64,000 nucleotides of DNA from Effrenium voratum (taxonomy: Eukaryota > Sar > Dinophyceae > Suessiales > Symbiodiniaceae), in NCBI GenBank assembly GCA_963377175.1, contig CAUJNA010002780.1, positions 667,337-731,336 of the forward strand, given 5' to 3'. The notes beneath the pieces are model-generated. The model did not search any database. It was not told where the DNA came from and saw only the letters and a list, made by a program, of their open reading frames with translations. Shown here piece after piece: positions 42,996 to 55,800 of the stretch. A program made the translations under genes and the position numbers. How positions within the stretch are numbered: position 1 is the first letter of the stretch; the number at the start of each line of letters is the position of its first letter.

Positions 42996-44429
42996 TCCAT
43001 GCCGCCTCCCGGTAGGCAGCGAGACCTTGGGTCACAGTTTCTACCAATCCGGTTGCCACCAGCTTCCACCAAATGGCTCCACTATCATCCTACCTCTATA
43101 GGTTGCGATGTGCCGCGTGGAACGGATTGACTTTTGCCAGCATGGTTATTTTGTATGTATTGCATCAAGCCAGGTCGTGAAATCACCTGCTCAAATGGCC
43201 TATCGCAGTTTTGACTGTCGCTTCTACCGGCATTGTTGTAAAAGTTCCTGATCATATCCCATGAAGCCAGGTGGTTTCATGGAACCACCTAGCAAAATGA
43301 TCAAGTCTTTGTGGTGGGTCTACCAAAATGGCATGTATTGGCCTAGCTGCGCTCTCTTTTTGAGGCAGGAATCAAATCGTGCCACCACAGTGGCCAACAG
43401 GTTTCGGGGGCTGCCCAACTAGTACCTCAAACTGGGCAACGTTCCCGCTTCTCATGGCTCAAAGGGATAGGGCATTCATTTGGAGGGGTCTCCGACTTAG
43501 AACCCAAAACTCCAGTGGACACTCACCAAGCCCAAGAAGTGAGTGGCATTCAAACCCCGTTGATGCCTTGCGTTAACAAATGTGTAAGACGTTTATGCAG
43601 ACCCTGAGGCTATCCTTGCTTAAGCCGGGAGGAATCCTTATCAAAACGGCCGCCAGGGTTTGAGGGCACTTCTCCAGGTCATATCTGTCAACGAGCAATG
43701 GATGCTCTTTCTGTTGAGCTGCCATCCACCACCCAAGTGATCCTCAGTTTGGGCGGCTGCTAGTTCAAGGCATTGGCTCCGAATGAGACCCATCGTCTCC
43801 GCACGGGAAAACCAACCCTCAAAAGAAGACAACCCCGGATTCTGGCCGATTTCCCGAGCGGCACGTCCAAGCGGTACTCCAAGGTTGGCCTGGCGATTGG
43901 CTCAATGCGAGAAAACAAAGCATTCATTTGACAAGTTCAAGCGCATGTCCGCGCTACTGCCACTCCTGCTTTCGTTTTCAATTCGTTGATCTGCCAGATT
44001 TTGGATGGAGCAAAGCTGACCTGCTTGACCCCTTCAAAGCTTCGTCGAACCACCAGACCGTTACCATCAGGGCAGAACCCGCACCGGGCAGGTCCCCAAA
44101 TGATGTCCGTTGGGTTTGCCTTCAACATCATCCAAAAGATGGATTCATGTTCAGTCTTATAAGGACGTAATTGCGTATGATGGGTTGTTCTATTTGGGGG
44201 TAACCTTTTTGAGGTTGTTTTCAACATGAAATGGAAATAGCCCATTTGGGGTACCCCAATCCAGAACCCGGAATGTTGCGCCCACCATTGGTGTTTGTCA
44301 AAAATGAGGAACCTCTAAAAGTGGTTCTTTTCGTTTTCCTGCCACCAAGGAGCCCCTCATTTTGGACAGGCAATAGTCCCCTGGCTGAAAAAGGAGGGGT
44401 ATTTATTTTAGGATTTTTCCCGTTTTTTT

Positions 44430-46300
44430 TTTGATTTTTTTCGCTTTTGGCTTCTTGGCTTCTTGGCTTCTTGGCTTCTCGGCTTCTTGGCTTCTTGGCT
44501 TCTCGCTTCTTGGCTTCTTGGCTTCTTGGCTTCTTGGCTTCTTGGCTTTTCGGCTTCTTGGCTTCTCGGCTTCTGGGCTTCTAGGCTTTTCGGCTTTTTG
44601 CTGGTTTATGCGGCTTTTGGTGGCTTTTTGGCTTTTCGCATCCTCTGCATTCCCAGTTCCTCTTCGGCAGGTGGCGTTTTTCCGACATCATGGGGGGGGC
44701 TGCCGCCCCCCCCAACCCCCCCGCTACGTTTTAGATTTTCTGCAGAGATTTAATTAGTTGCACCCCTACTTGAATCATCAATTCTTCGAACATCATGGGG
44801 GGGTTGCACCCCTAGTTGAATCATCAATTCTTCGACCATCATGGGGGGGCGGCCTTAACCCCCCCGCTACTTTTTAGACTTTTTGCAGAGATTTAATTGC
44901 ACCCCTATTCAAATCATCGCTTCTGCAAGCAACATCGTGGGGGGGGCTGCCGCCCCCCCCCCAACCCCCCCGCTACTTTTTATATATTTTTTACAGGGAT
45001 TGACATGGCCTCCTACTTGAATCATCATTTCTTTGACCCCGTCACACGAATTGTTGGTGATGCTAGGGATGTTGGTGGGACATGCGGGGTATATTTCGTG
45101 AGAACATGCTGTAAAATACGACACTTTACTGCCCGGCAGATATTGAATTGCACCGCTGTTTGAATCATCACTTGTTCGAGCGTCCAATTTCGCGAGAAAA
45201 TGCTGCAAAATACGACTTTTTAGGTAATCTGTGTAGTCCGTGTATGTTTGTATGTATGCATTTCTTCGAACATCATAGGGGAAGCCACCCCCGCCAACCC
45301 TCCCGCTGCCTTGTAAATTCTATCACACCCTTTCTTGAATCATTGCACCCCTGCTTGAATCACCACTTCTTCCGACATCATGGGGGGGCTGCCGCCCCCC
45401 CCAACCCCCCCGCTACGTTTAGATTTTCTACAGAGATTTAATTAATTGCACCCCTAGTTGAATCATCAATTCTTCGAACATCATGGGGGGGGGCTGCCGC
45501 CCCCCCCAACCCCCCCGCTACTTGTTAGACTTTTTGCAGAGATTGCACCCCTATTCAAATCATCACTTCTGCAAACAACATCGTGGGGGGGGCTGCCGCC
45601 CCCCCAACCCCCCCGCTACTTTTTATATATTTTTTACAGGGATTGACATGGCCTCCTACTTGAATCATCATTTCTTTGACCCCGTCACACGAATTGTTGG
45701 TGATGCTAGGGATGTTGGTGGGACATGCGGGTATATTTCGCGAGATCATGCTGTAAAATACGACACTTTACTGGCCCGGCAGAGATTGAATTGCACCCCT
45801 GTTTGAATCATCACTTTTTCGAGCGTCCAATTTCGCGAGAAAATGCTGCAAAATACGACATTTTAGGTAATCTGTGTAGTCCGTGTATGTCTGTATGTAT
45901 GCATTTCTTCGAACATCATAGGGGAAGCCACCCCCGCCAACCCTCCCGCTGCCTTTTAAATTCTATCACACCCTTTCTTGAATCATTGCACCCCTACTTG
46001 AATCACCACTTCTTCCGACATCATGGGGGGGCTGCCGCCCCCCCCCCAACCCCCCCGCTACGTTTTAGATTTTCTACAGAGATTTAATTAATTGCACCCC
46101 TTGTTGAATCATCAATTCTTCGAACATCATGGGGGGGGCTGCCACCCCCCCCAACCCCCCCGCTACTTTTTAGATTTTTTGCAGAGATTTAATTGCACCC
46201 CTGTTCGAATCATCACCCCGCTCTGTTTTTCTTAATTGTTTTTTTGGTATTTTTTTTGCTGGGATTGAAATGCCCTCCTGTTTGAAGCATTATTGTTTTG
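44430..46300. repeat. Minisatellite cluster B, inverted relative to the 19-kb cluster, with a 643-bp higher-order unit
   Basis: It starts with (GGCTTCTT)n at 44450-44600, then repeated modules of CACCCCTACTTGAATCATCA, TTCTTCGAACATCATGG, a G-run, CTGCCGCC, a C-run, GCTACTTTTTAGA and TTGCAGAGATTTAATT. A larger unit is duplicated with a 643-bp offset (for example 45002 and 45645) and includes GGCCTCCTACTTGAATCATC and GAATTGTTGGTGATGCTAGG. Apparent proteins rich in His, Pro and Arg here are repeat artefacts. Confidence 0.9.
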
Positions 46301-46819
46301 ACCCCGTCAACCCGCCAGCTACATTTTTGGATTTTGTTACCCACGATTTGTTGGTGATGCTAGGGATGTTGATCGGACATGTGGGGGATGTTGAAAACGA
46401 TGCTGGGGATGTTGACGAGCTAGTGTAAAATGCGTCAATTTCGCGAGAAAATGCTGTAAAATACGACATTTTGCTGGCCCGGACGAAAAAAGGAAAAAAA
46501 AAAAAATCCGCACCCGCTGAAAAAGGTGTCCAATTCTAGAGGCGAATCCTTGAATTTGAGGGGAGACACCCCCAGTCATCAGGTTGATTACTCCGGGGCT
46601 ACTTCGGGGTTAACACCATACAAGGTGGTTAAGAAAAGCCTTGTTGGCGGCAAACTCGGGCCTGACCCCCAGGATGACCATGAGTAACTTTTCCCACAGA
46701 GTGGTGAAAGTCCTCTGAACTTGCTTTGGTTTCCCTAATGGTCACCCCATGTAAACAATGTAAAGGACCTTTTCATCGGCTCCCTTTTGGTCCCCGAGCC
46801 CAACGAGCGCCTCCCCCTG

Positions 46820-49800
46820 GCAGAGCCGCCGATGGGCATCTCCGGCGCCTGCACCAGCGGCCACCAGCAACGCGCGGAGCGCCCATCCAGCGCCTCCACC
46901 AGCAGCCTCGCCACGCAAGCACGGGGCCTCTCTGTCGCGCGCAAGGCGCAACAAAACGGGGCCGGGCACAGGAAGCACAAAAACAAGGACTAGAGCTATG
47001 GAGAGCTTACATCTTGGAAAAAGAAGAAGAAGAAAAACGGAACTGCAAAGAACCACGGAAAAGACAGCAGCTGTAGACCCCGTTTTGCCGTCGGGGTACC
47101 GGTTTGTTCTTCGAGTCCAAGGGCCATGGACCAAATATATGGCGTGCCAGAACAAGCGAACCCTTGTAGCTTGAAAAATGACATCTAGATGGGGTGCAGA
47201 ACCCGGAACACCCCATAAAACCCAATGCAGCAACCAGGAGGGGTGCCTGGGCTCGACTCACAGCCATGCTTTAGGATAAGAGTTCGCAAAGGTGAAGGGC
47301 CATGACCAAGATGCGTAGATCGTAAATACACCACTGTGCTTTGCCACTGATGTACAAATCAAGAAGCAATCGGAAAGTGGGAAGCAAAAAGTCAAAGTCA
47401 GCTCTGAGAACTGGGACTTTGCGCATCTGACACTGGCTAAACAAAGCTCGATGCCCACTTCTTGCAAGCAGTTGCGACCTTTTTGTAAGGGTTCTGCACC
47501 ACCTTCTTAGAAGGCATTCTAAGAAGAATTTGGAGAATCTTTGTGGCGAGCAGGGGGCCCTACTATCTCCCTTGCTGGGTTTTCCAACATGACCTCAAGC
47601 TCTCTGTCACTAGCAGCATCTATGAGTGGGAAGGACGCAATGTAAGATCCAGGGTGGTACAGTACCATCACAAACCATGAGTGGCATCTCTCTGCTTGGG
47701 AATGGCTGCGGATGTGTCAAATCTAAGGACCCGGCACAAGTTATGGGACAATCTTTGAAGGACCGCGCAATGAAGCAAACTTTAGGACCCAACTTCGGAC
47801 GAGTTCGGCAAAAGATCACTGCGTACCGCGAAAAACCTGCCAGGCAGCTTGCCCATGTGTGGCTCCGACGCTGAGGGCACCGGATTATCAGCTTCTGGAA
47901 CATCAAACCTGCGCCCATGCAGTGCTCCCCTTTTGGTGGGCATCAGAAATACATGGTTGGATTTATAATATTTGTGAAGGTGTTCCAATCAAAATCTGCA
48001 GCCGCACGTGGGATGAGTTGGACACCCTGCAGGGCACCTGTCAAAAGGGAAAACCACCGGCTGCAAAACTTCCAATGGTTTTGAACATTCCCATGCAGAG
48101 CGTCTGTTTGATATCCGCACTAGATGGGCTTGTCGCAAACCCAAAATGAGTGGTTGTCCTCTTGCAAACCCCTCACAACAATCCCAAAACGGGTACCCTC
48201 AAAAGAGCATATGCTCAACAGCGCAACTGGGTCCCATCAAGTGGCATTCTCAACATGACCCGTTGAATGGTGGTCCGACCCAGCACCAGCCCTTGCAGTC
48301 TTTGAGGCTGGCACAGGACGGGAGGGGAAGCCGCTGACCACGAGGAAAAGCGCCGGCCATCCCCCACTCGCACGCTGAGCACGTAGTAAGCCCCGAGCTC
48401 CAAGCCCTCCTCTTCGCCAAAGACGCTGTGGCACAGGGATTCCTCGCTTGCAACCAAACGGACCTGGCAAATGAAGGACACATCGACCAACATTGGAAAA
48501 CCGAAAGATGAAAAGGTCGGCTTTGGGCAAGCAAGATGCTGTCTCCGTGGACACCGTCAGGTACTTTTGATCCAAGACATGCCACTTCTCCACTGGGCTC
48601 CATATCTCTTCTCCATCCTCATTCCGACGAGCGGTGCGCCCGCAGCGCACCTGACCAAACAACAGCTCGCCGTTCTGGACGGCGTCGCTGGGCACGAAGC
48701 TGGCGCGCACCCGTACGGCTGCGACGGTGCAGAAGACCTCGCCGGCCACCTCCGTGGGCGTGTCCACGTAGGTGAGGCACGGCTCGCTGCAGGGCCCCGC
48801 GATGCGGCGGTCCACCGAGTACCACCGAAAGCGGCAGCGCGCGAAAGGCAGAGGCGAGGCCGCCACGCAGGGCCGCGCGTTCAAGTAAATCAGGGACCAG
48901 GTGACGGCCGTCCAGGCATAGGCGTGGCACACGTCGCCCAACACGTTGCAGGCCTGCAGCTCCAAGGGCGGATCTTCGGAAATTTCCACCCCCCAAGGCC
49001 AGCTCAGCAACGCGGCTCGCCCGCGCCAGCGGCCGCCGCCGGCCTGAAGGCAGCGATGGGCCACTTGTGCCTTTGTTCTAATATCCAAAAAAAACGATGA
49101 AAGGGGTATATCTTCAACACCAACCACTTTGCCCAAAACTGCGATGCCGCCTCAAAAGCAATCTGAACCCCTTGAAAGTCCTTTACTTTCAAGCAAAACA
49201 CCCTTGCAAAACCACCGCATGTTCTCCGGAAACAAACTCCGGCCCGCTGACCCTCGAGGGAGGAAGAGCATTTGGCCAGGGTTGGGCGTTCAAAAAAGAA
49301 GAAGAAACAAAAACCTTTGGAGTTCCCTTGAAGGGTGAGCCGCTTGTCCGTCGAAAAGTTCCACCACCTTTGGAGCTCCCTTTACAAGCTTCCTTTAAAG
49401 GAACCTTACGGCCCAACCCTTGGATTTCAATCCCTTGCAGGTCACCTGTGTCCAGCTCCCCTTTCCCTCGCCTCCAGGTCCTCGGGCACCGGCAGCACCT
49501 TCGGCGCTGGCAGGTCCCAGCTCTCGGGCGCCAAGTCGCTCAGCGGGCCCGGCGTGGGCGGCCACATCACCTCGCTCCGCGCCACCTGCGGTTGCATCCA
49601 GCGTTTATAAAGTTTATGAGTTTATGGGAGCCACGCCCACCCTCCCCCCCCACCCAAATGTTGGCATATATGGGACTACTTTGCAAATCTTTGCAAACTG
49701 TTTGCTTGGGATAGTGGCTCTTTGGGGGTTTGAGTCCGCAAACTCGATTCTAAGAGTTCATGGCATCCCTTCCATGTATTGCTTGGAGGTTGGGGATTGA

Positions 49801-52800
49801 CAAAGATGTGCAAATCTCCTGAAAAATGGCAGGTGATGATTGAATTCTCAAAATCCCTGTTGAATCCCAAAAGGCGATCAAGGCAGCGGCCCTTGGAGCG
49901 GCTTGTGGAATTGTGACCCCTTGGAACAGCTAGTTTGTGCAAACAACAACAGTGACGCTCACCCCTTGGACCGGCTTGTTGCAAAAGGCAAAGCTTGGCC
50001 TCGTTGCTCTTTCGGCAAAAAATGTTTCCCTTTGAATCTCAAGTGGCCAAACATGGAAGTGCCCCGGATCTCTGTCCAAAAGGAATCTTAAGTTCGCCTC
50101 CAAGAGAGCTCTGTGCGAAAACCAGCCTATGCTTATTGGTGGGAGGACAACCAAAAACTGAGCGCCAAATGATGTGCGTGCGGGTTTTTTCAGGGCAATC
50201 GTTTTGAGGTGGTTTGAAAGGGACATAGTTTTCTTGGGGTCGCCCTAATTCGACACATCCCCTTACAGATTCTTTCTCACACGAAGCGACCGCAAAGCGA
50301 GCGCCTCGGCAAACTGTGGGGCGCCCAGCAAATGGCACTGAGCCCTGGCCAAGACCTTGAACTGCAGCGGAGTGCCGGCGTCCATGTGGCCCACCTCCAC
50401 CTCCATCACGTTGCCTCGGGCTTCTGTTTGTTGACCCCAACGTAGACATATACCCAGGTATGGTTGGTTTTCCGGACAGGGAAACCTCGAGGGAACTCAA
50501 AACATGGAACCCTGCTCGGGGGACGCGAAGGCAACCTGCTTGGCATCACCTCCTATGGGTTTCCTGCTGTTTCGGAGTCTCCCTGCCTGAGCTGGCATCG
50601 GTCTCTCCCACCAGCGCTATCAATTGAGAACTGGCTTTCACCTGGCACAAGCGGCGATGTGACACCAGCACAAGCACAACCACAAACACACACTAGCAGC
50701 GCCCGAAACCCATTGACTTTGGGTTCCACTAAGATCATCATAAACGTATTTGTCGCCCTTGCTATTACCCAAAATGGCCACTAGGCCTTTTGCTTAAATC
50801 AAGCGGTTTCATTTTGGCCTCCCTTGCAAAACAACTCCAAAAAGGGCGCCTTGCCAAAGAAACAGGTCAAACAGAGCACACACCTTGAAGGGGTGAGCCC
50901 GAGCCCGGCCTCTCGACCCGCTGGCCCCACTTGGGCCAGGCTCAGAAAGTACTCCACCGCATCCCCAAAGTCGGTCCAGAAACCTCCGACGCGGCAAATG
51001 CAAGAAGGGATATCAGCCGGTAACCAATTCTACCCTGAAAGAGGTTCCAACACTGCTCCAAGGCTCCAAGGGCCCCAACGCGCCCTTGTCGGGTCCTTCT
51101 TAAGGTCTTTGATTCTTTCACTCTTTCTGGGGCCAAAAAGTCCACACCTCCACGAGAAGGAGAAAGTCAGTAGAAATGGAACTGGAGAAACCTGCCCACA
51201 CCACAATTCCATCTTGGTTCACTAAGAGCCAAACAGGGCCACTGCAGGCGCACCCGGGCCTCACACAGTTTCAAGGACAACTGCCTCGAAGGATCCTAGT
51301 GCACTGGGAACCAGGGCTGGGCTCTTGCCCAGGGCTGGGCAAGAACTGCTTGGATCATGAGATATGTCCAGAATGCGTTGTGGTACGCATACAGTGTCAG
51401 AATTGAGATGCCAATTTGAAAGGCAAAGGACCCATTTATTTGCCCGGGCCCCCGGCCGGCGGCAGCGGCGTCACAGTGAGGCTGGCTTGGGGAGGCTGCA
51501 GCGCCGGAGCCGTCATCTCAGCGAAGATATCCGCAAACAATCAAAACCCTATGTATTGAAGAATAATAATTGCATTAATTGAATACCCGATGCAAACAAT
51601 CAAGAAGAACGGCTACGTCGGCCCGGCTACGTCGCCAAGCTAAGCTCCGCACATGCACTGGCTTGCTGAAGCCGCTCCAAGCAGACCATCTGCAGGAATC
51701 TCCAACTCGCACAGCGAAGAGCTGACGCTGGCCCTCGCGAAACTGCGGCTGCCTCACCGGGATCGTCACAGTACAAAGCCGCCAGCCGTTGGATCCCTCC
51801 GCTTCCGGCAGCACCCGCGCCGGGAATTCCTGCACATCGTCCTGTTCGTGCGCGTCGCCAGCTTGCCGGCAGCACAGCTGCATGCGCGTGGCCAGTCGGT
51901 GCCCATGCCCCGGCGATCTCGACTCTGGCTCCGGCTCCAAGGCGCCCACGCCAGAGCCCGCGCTTTTTGGCAGCAATTCCGTACCTCACTTGCCCAAATC
52001 GCCTGGAAGCAAAATGATGAGCGGACATGGAGAAAACGACATTCTGTTTTGCCATCTTCAAAAAGCTTCCACACGACTCTTGCTTACAGTGTTACCCCTC
52101 AAACATCACCCCAGCAAAAGCGCAGCCATTTCAAAGAGACGACCAAAACGTCGCCTAACCACACGAAACGGGGGGAACCCAGGGTAGCCCAAAGGGATCG
52201 CCGGACGCCGAGCGCCGAGGCGCGGAGGGCAAAGCTCAGCACCAGCTCCAGGCGCCCTGCCAGGAGGGCCTTCGGCTTCTCCGGCGCAGCGAAACCCGTG
52301 GCGAAGGGCCCCGAGCTTCGGGACACCCAGGTTCCTCAGCTTCTGAAAACTCAGGTTTCCCATGGGGAAACCGGGTCTGAATCCGGGAATCCGTGGTTTT
52401 GCGGGCAAGTCTGGCCCTCCACCACGAAGCAACTGTCTTCCAAGGCCTGCGTGGTTCACTTTCAAGGGAAACCATGGAGTGCCGCAAGGGCTGAAAATGC
52501 CATTCCCGAAGCCGCCAGGACGGGCTGGGGCCTTGGTTTGGGGCAATACTCGTTCCCCACTTCTAAATTCCTCGTCAAGGGACTGCTTTTCTGGATGATA
52601 CCAAAGGGAAATTCAGACAAACACGGCACTGCGCAAAGGAACCCCAGGCTCTGCTTACGAGGTACATGCCAACACGCAATACGTGCCTGGCCTTCAGCTA
52701 GAATTCAAGCGAATGCCAATGCAAGAATGTGCTTGCGGAGACTCCTGCTGCCTTATAGGCATTTCCTAAAATAATGGACGCGAAAACGCTCCAGCAGCTG

Positions 52801-55800
52801 GACAACACTTTGGGGCCGATATCCAAAGACCGCCAAATAGTCGGCGTCCTTTTGGTTTTCCCTTGAAAGCCAAACATGAACTCCCAACAAAAGCCACGGC
52901 ATTTGGGTGTGTGGTTGTTAAAGGAAACCACCATTTTGGGTGTCCCTACTTGCCATAGTGACCATAGTGTTCCCTTGGCTCCGCTTCCGAGGCTCTGCTG
53001 GAGAGGAGTCCATCCGAGTCCTCGCACTGCAGCCTCCGGCATCTGAACTCCACAGCTTCCACCTGGGCGAGGCCGCTTTCGACCTGCCCGCTGAAAACTC
53101 CGAAGCGTGCAGTGCTCAGACCAATCACGAAGGTTCTCTTTCTAAACGGGAAATGTGGAAAAGCAGAAACCAAGCAATTTGGGCCTCCAAGTCCTCCAAG
53201 TCCTTCAAGTCCTCCAAGTCCCAGGTGCAAAGCGCCGCCTTGCCGCACTTGCCCTGGCTGCGCACCGCCGCCGTCCGCCAACCGCCTTGGCGGTCAAGGC
53301 CGCGGAGGATGGCAGGGCGCCACTCCACTCGGTGGGTGGCAGTTTCGCCCAGGGCACGGGGGTCCACCTGGCACAGGCCGTTGGCCAATGGGGGGCTGGA
53401 GACTCCCAACACCCTTTGTGGGATTTAGAGGGAGCCAAAAATGCGGCGGGTTGGTAGGCATGGGCGCGACCAAACCCCACCTCCAGCCAAAACTCGGAAC
53501 TCCATGGCGAACGGAGGTCAACGCCCCCGTGATCAGCTGGAGGCGCCTGATTTGCCAACGGAGCACGAGGAACACTTCGTACAGGATATGGACCCCCAAG
53601 AAAACATGTCAAACACTTTGTCCTTTGATATCTAGCACCTCCAGGACGTTGCAGGCTTCGATACGATTTACGTTGGATTCCTCGTGACAGTCATCCGGCC
53701 TTGAGAAGCCATGTGCAGTCGAGTCACAACTTGTCTTACTGCTAGTGGCGGCTCACAATCCTCCGTATCCACACCTGAGCTTCTTCGCACGTCGATTGCG
53801 CCACCAATGTCAGCCTGAGGTTGCGGCCGAGGGTGCGGAAGTGGGCCTGCCGTGGACAGCGCCATGCAAGACATGGATGTCTCAAAATGGGGAAGCTGCC
53901 GAAACACATGCCCAAAATGTTGTTTTGCAGACTGGCCTTGAGCGCGATGTTGCTTCCACCCTCATCCTCGCGCAGCGAGTTCTAACATGTCCGTGAGTTC
54001 CACTCCTATGAATATGCGGCGCATCAAAATCTCGCCGGCTTTTTCTGAAGACTGCCCACAGGCACGGACAAATGCACATCCTGTCCGGTGTTGTGGCCGA
54101 TGTCTGCAGGACAGGCATTATCAAATAGGACGCTGATTGCTGCTTGGCCAGCGTGAGGCAACTCTTGTGACTATACACGAACATTGTAGCACAAAAAGGC
54201 ACGGCAAAATGTTTTTGCATCAAAAGCAACTACAGAGACGAGATACCTAAGTGGGAAGCCGGACTGACAGAAGCTAGACTGGCCGGCACAACATGGCGCT
54301 ACCTCGCAAAACCCACGGCTCATGGGTAAAACTGTTGAGGGGAAGCTTCGCTGTTTCTTTCGCGCAAAAAATAGTACATACCCCTCCGGTCCCAAAAAAA
54401 ACAAAGAAAGAAAACATGGTTTTAGGCGGTATTTACTAGCACTTTCCTGGTTCAATTGACAAACATGGGCACCGACGAGGTGATCTGTCCGCCTCCAGTC
54501 ACAAAGTGTCAAAGCCTCGCCGCTCACGACTACCACCAAAACGGAATGAATCTACGACACACCAAACCGGGGTTGCCCTGCTGGGCTCAAGGCAGTTTGC
54601 GTGCTAGCGAAGGCCAGCTCATGTCGTTGCACAAGCCAATGTAAAGCGAAGCTTCCTCTTCCACTTCTCTTGACTTGCTGGTTCCCTCAGTTCTCTCTGA
54701 ATCCACCTGTGCTTGAGCCGCAAAAGCTTTCGTGCCCAGTCCGCTTCCTTTCGGGGTTCCTTGAAAGCGGTCCCCATTTCTGGACACACCCATAGTTGTC
54801 CCAAAGTGGGAGGTTTCCTTCTGGGTTCTCCAACCCAAAAAAGGGAACACCAAGAACATGGCACACACACACACAAACCCATCCATCCATCCATCTCGGA
54901 AGTCCAACCCATGGCCATCCGCTCCTGGAATCGGCCCAGCCACGGGTACCGGCCACGAACCTTCACCACCTGACACTCAGCTCCAAAACCCCCCCCAACC
55001 CCGGGCTCACTAATGGGTATTTTAACCGAACCTCAAATGGGCGCGTCTTGAAAAGGCCGCCCTCAAAAAAAGTTCAGTTTGATTTATGGTGCAGCTTTCC
55101 TCAAAAAAGTCCATCCCCCATGTTGGGGGGATTCCATATCCAATTTTGAGTCAAACCCAAAGGGTCTCCAAAGCGTCCCTCCCCCCCAGAAGTTGTCAAA
55201 AGGGAGTTCCTTGGTGTCACAAAACCTGGCCCCAAAAATTAAAGTCCCACAACCACGAAGAGGTTCCTTCAGGCTGCACCTTTGTGATTCTCCCTCAGGC
55301 TTCCTCGTGTTCACCCGTTCTCCTTGGCTTGGGAATGTGTCAAGCACGAGAACTCCACACAAGTGGTGGGTTTCCCCTTCGTGTCCTTTGAAACCAACCC
55401 CAAAAAAACTCTCGAGCCTCACTCAAAAGGCACCGCATCGACATCCCGCAACTGCGGTGGGGCCCCCACATAGTCCGTATCCGCCACTAGCCCGGACAGC
55501 ACCGCGTGGCCTGGGCCTAACTTTGGCTGGTTACCCCAAATGACATGGGGACATTGGGGCTAAGAACGACAACTGGTATCTTAGGTCGTTCCATATCTTC
55601 CCCGAACGAACAAGTCTACTTGCCACTTCCAAAGCATCACGGACCTTACAGAGCTTGTCAGCTGCTCCATGCCGAACTCCAAGATGTAGTGCAACTCTTG
55701 AAACTTGTTTTGGCGAGGTGTATGTCTCCCGTCTCTCGGACAAAGCTTGGGCATCTGCATGTAGTTCAGCAGCCCGAATACTTCCATGTGAGGTAGGTCT

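Larger units (their letters stand above)
40000..44400. other. Long region without a recognised gene
   Basis: Scattered minus-strand islands (about 40520-40450, SEFLVLLIAARPGIAFA; about 40730, EGHGMVEDLVPAH; about 44100-44020) have some coding character but form no recognisable series. It contains the CA/TG palindrome at 41966-42003 and G-runs at 42707-42772. Confidence 0.4.

Noticed and set aside
44897..46087. His/Pro-rich proteins of about 90-120 residues
   Set aside because: They repeat with the minisatellite units and contain only its G-run and C-run translations.
51653..52774. 373-residue open frame on the + strand
   Set aside because: It runs antisense to FN3-like exons whose minus-strand codon use is better and which show domain patterns.
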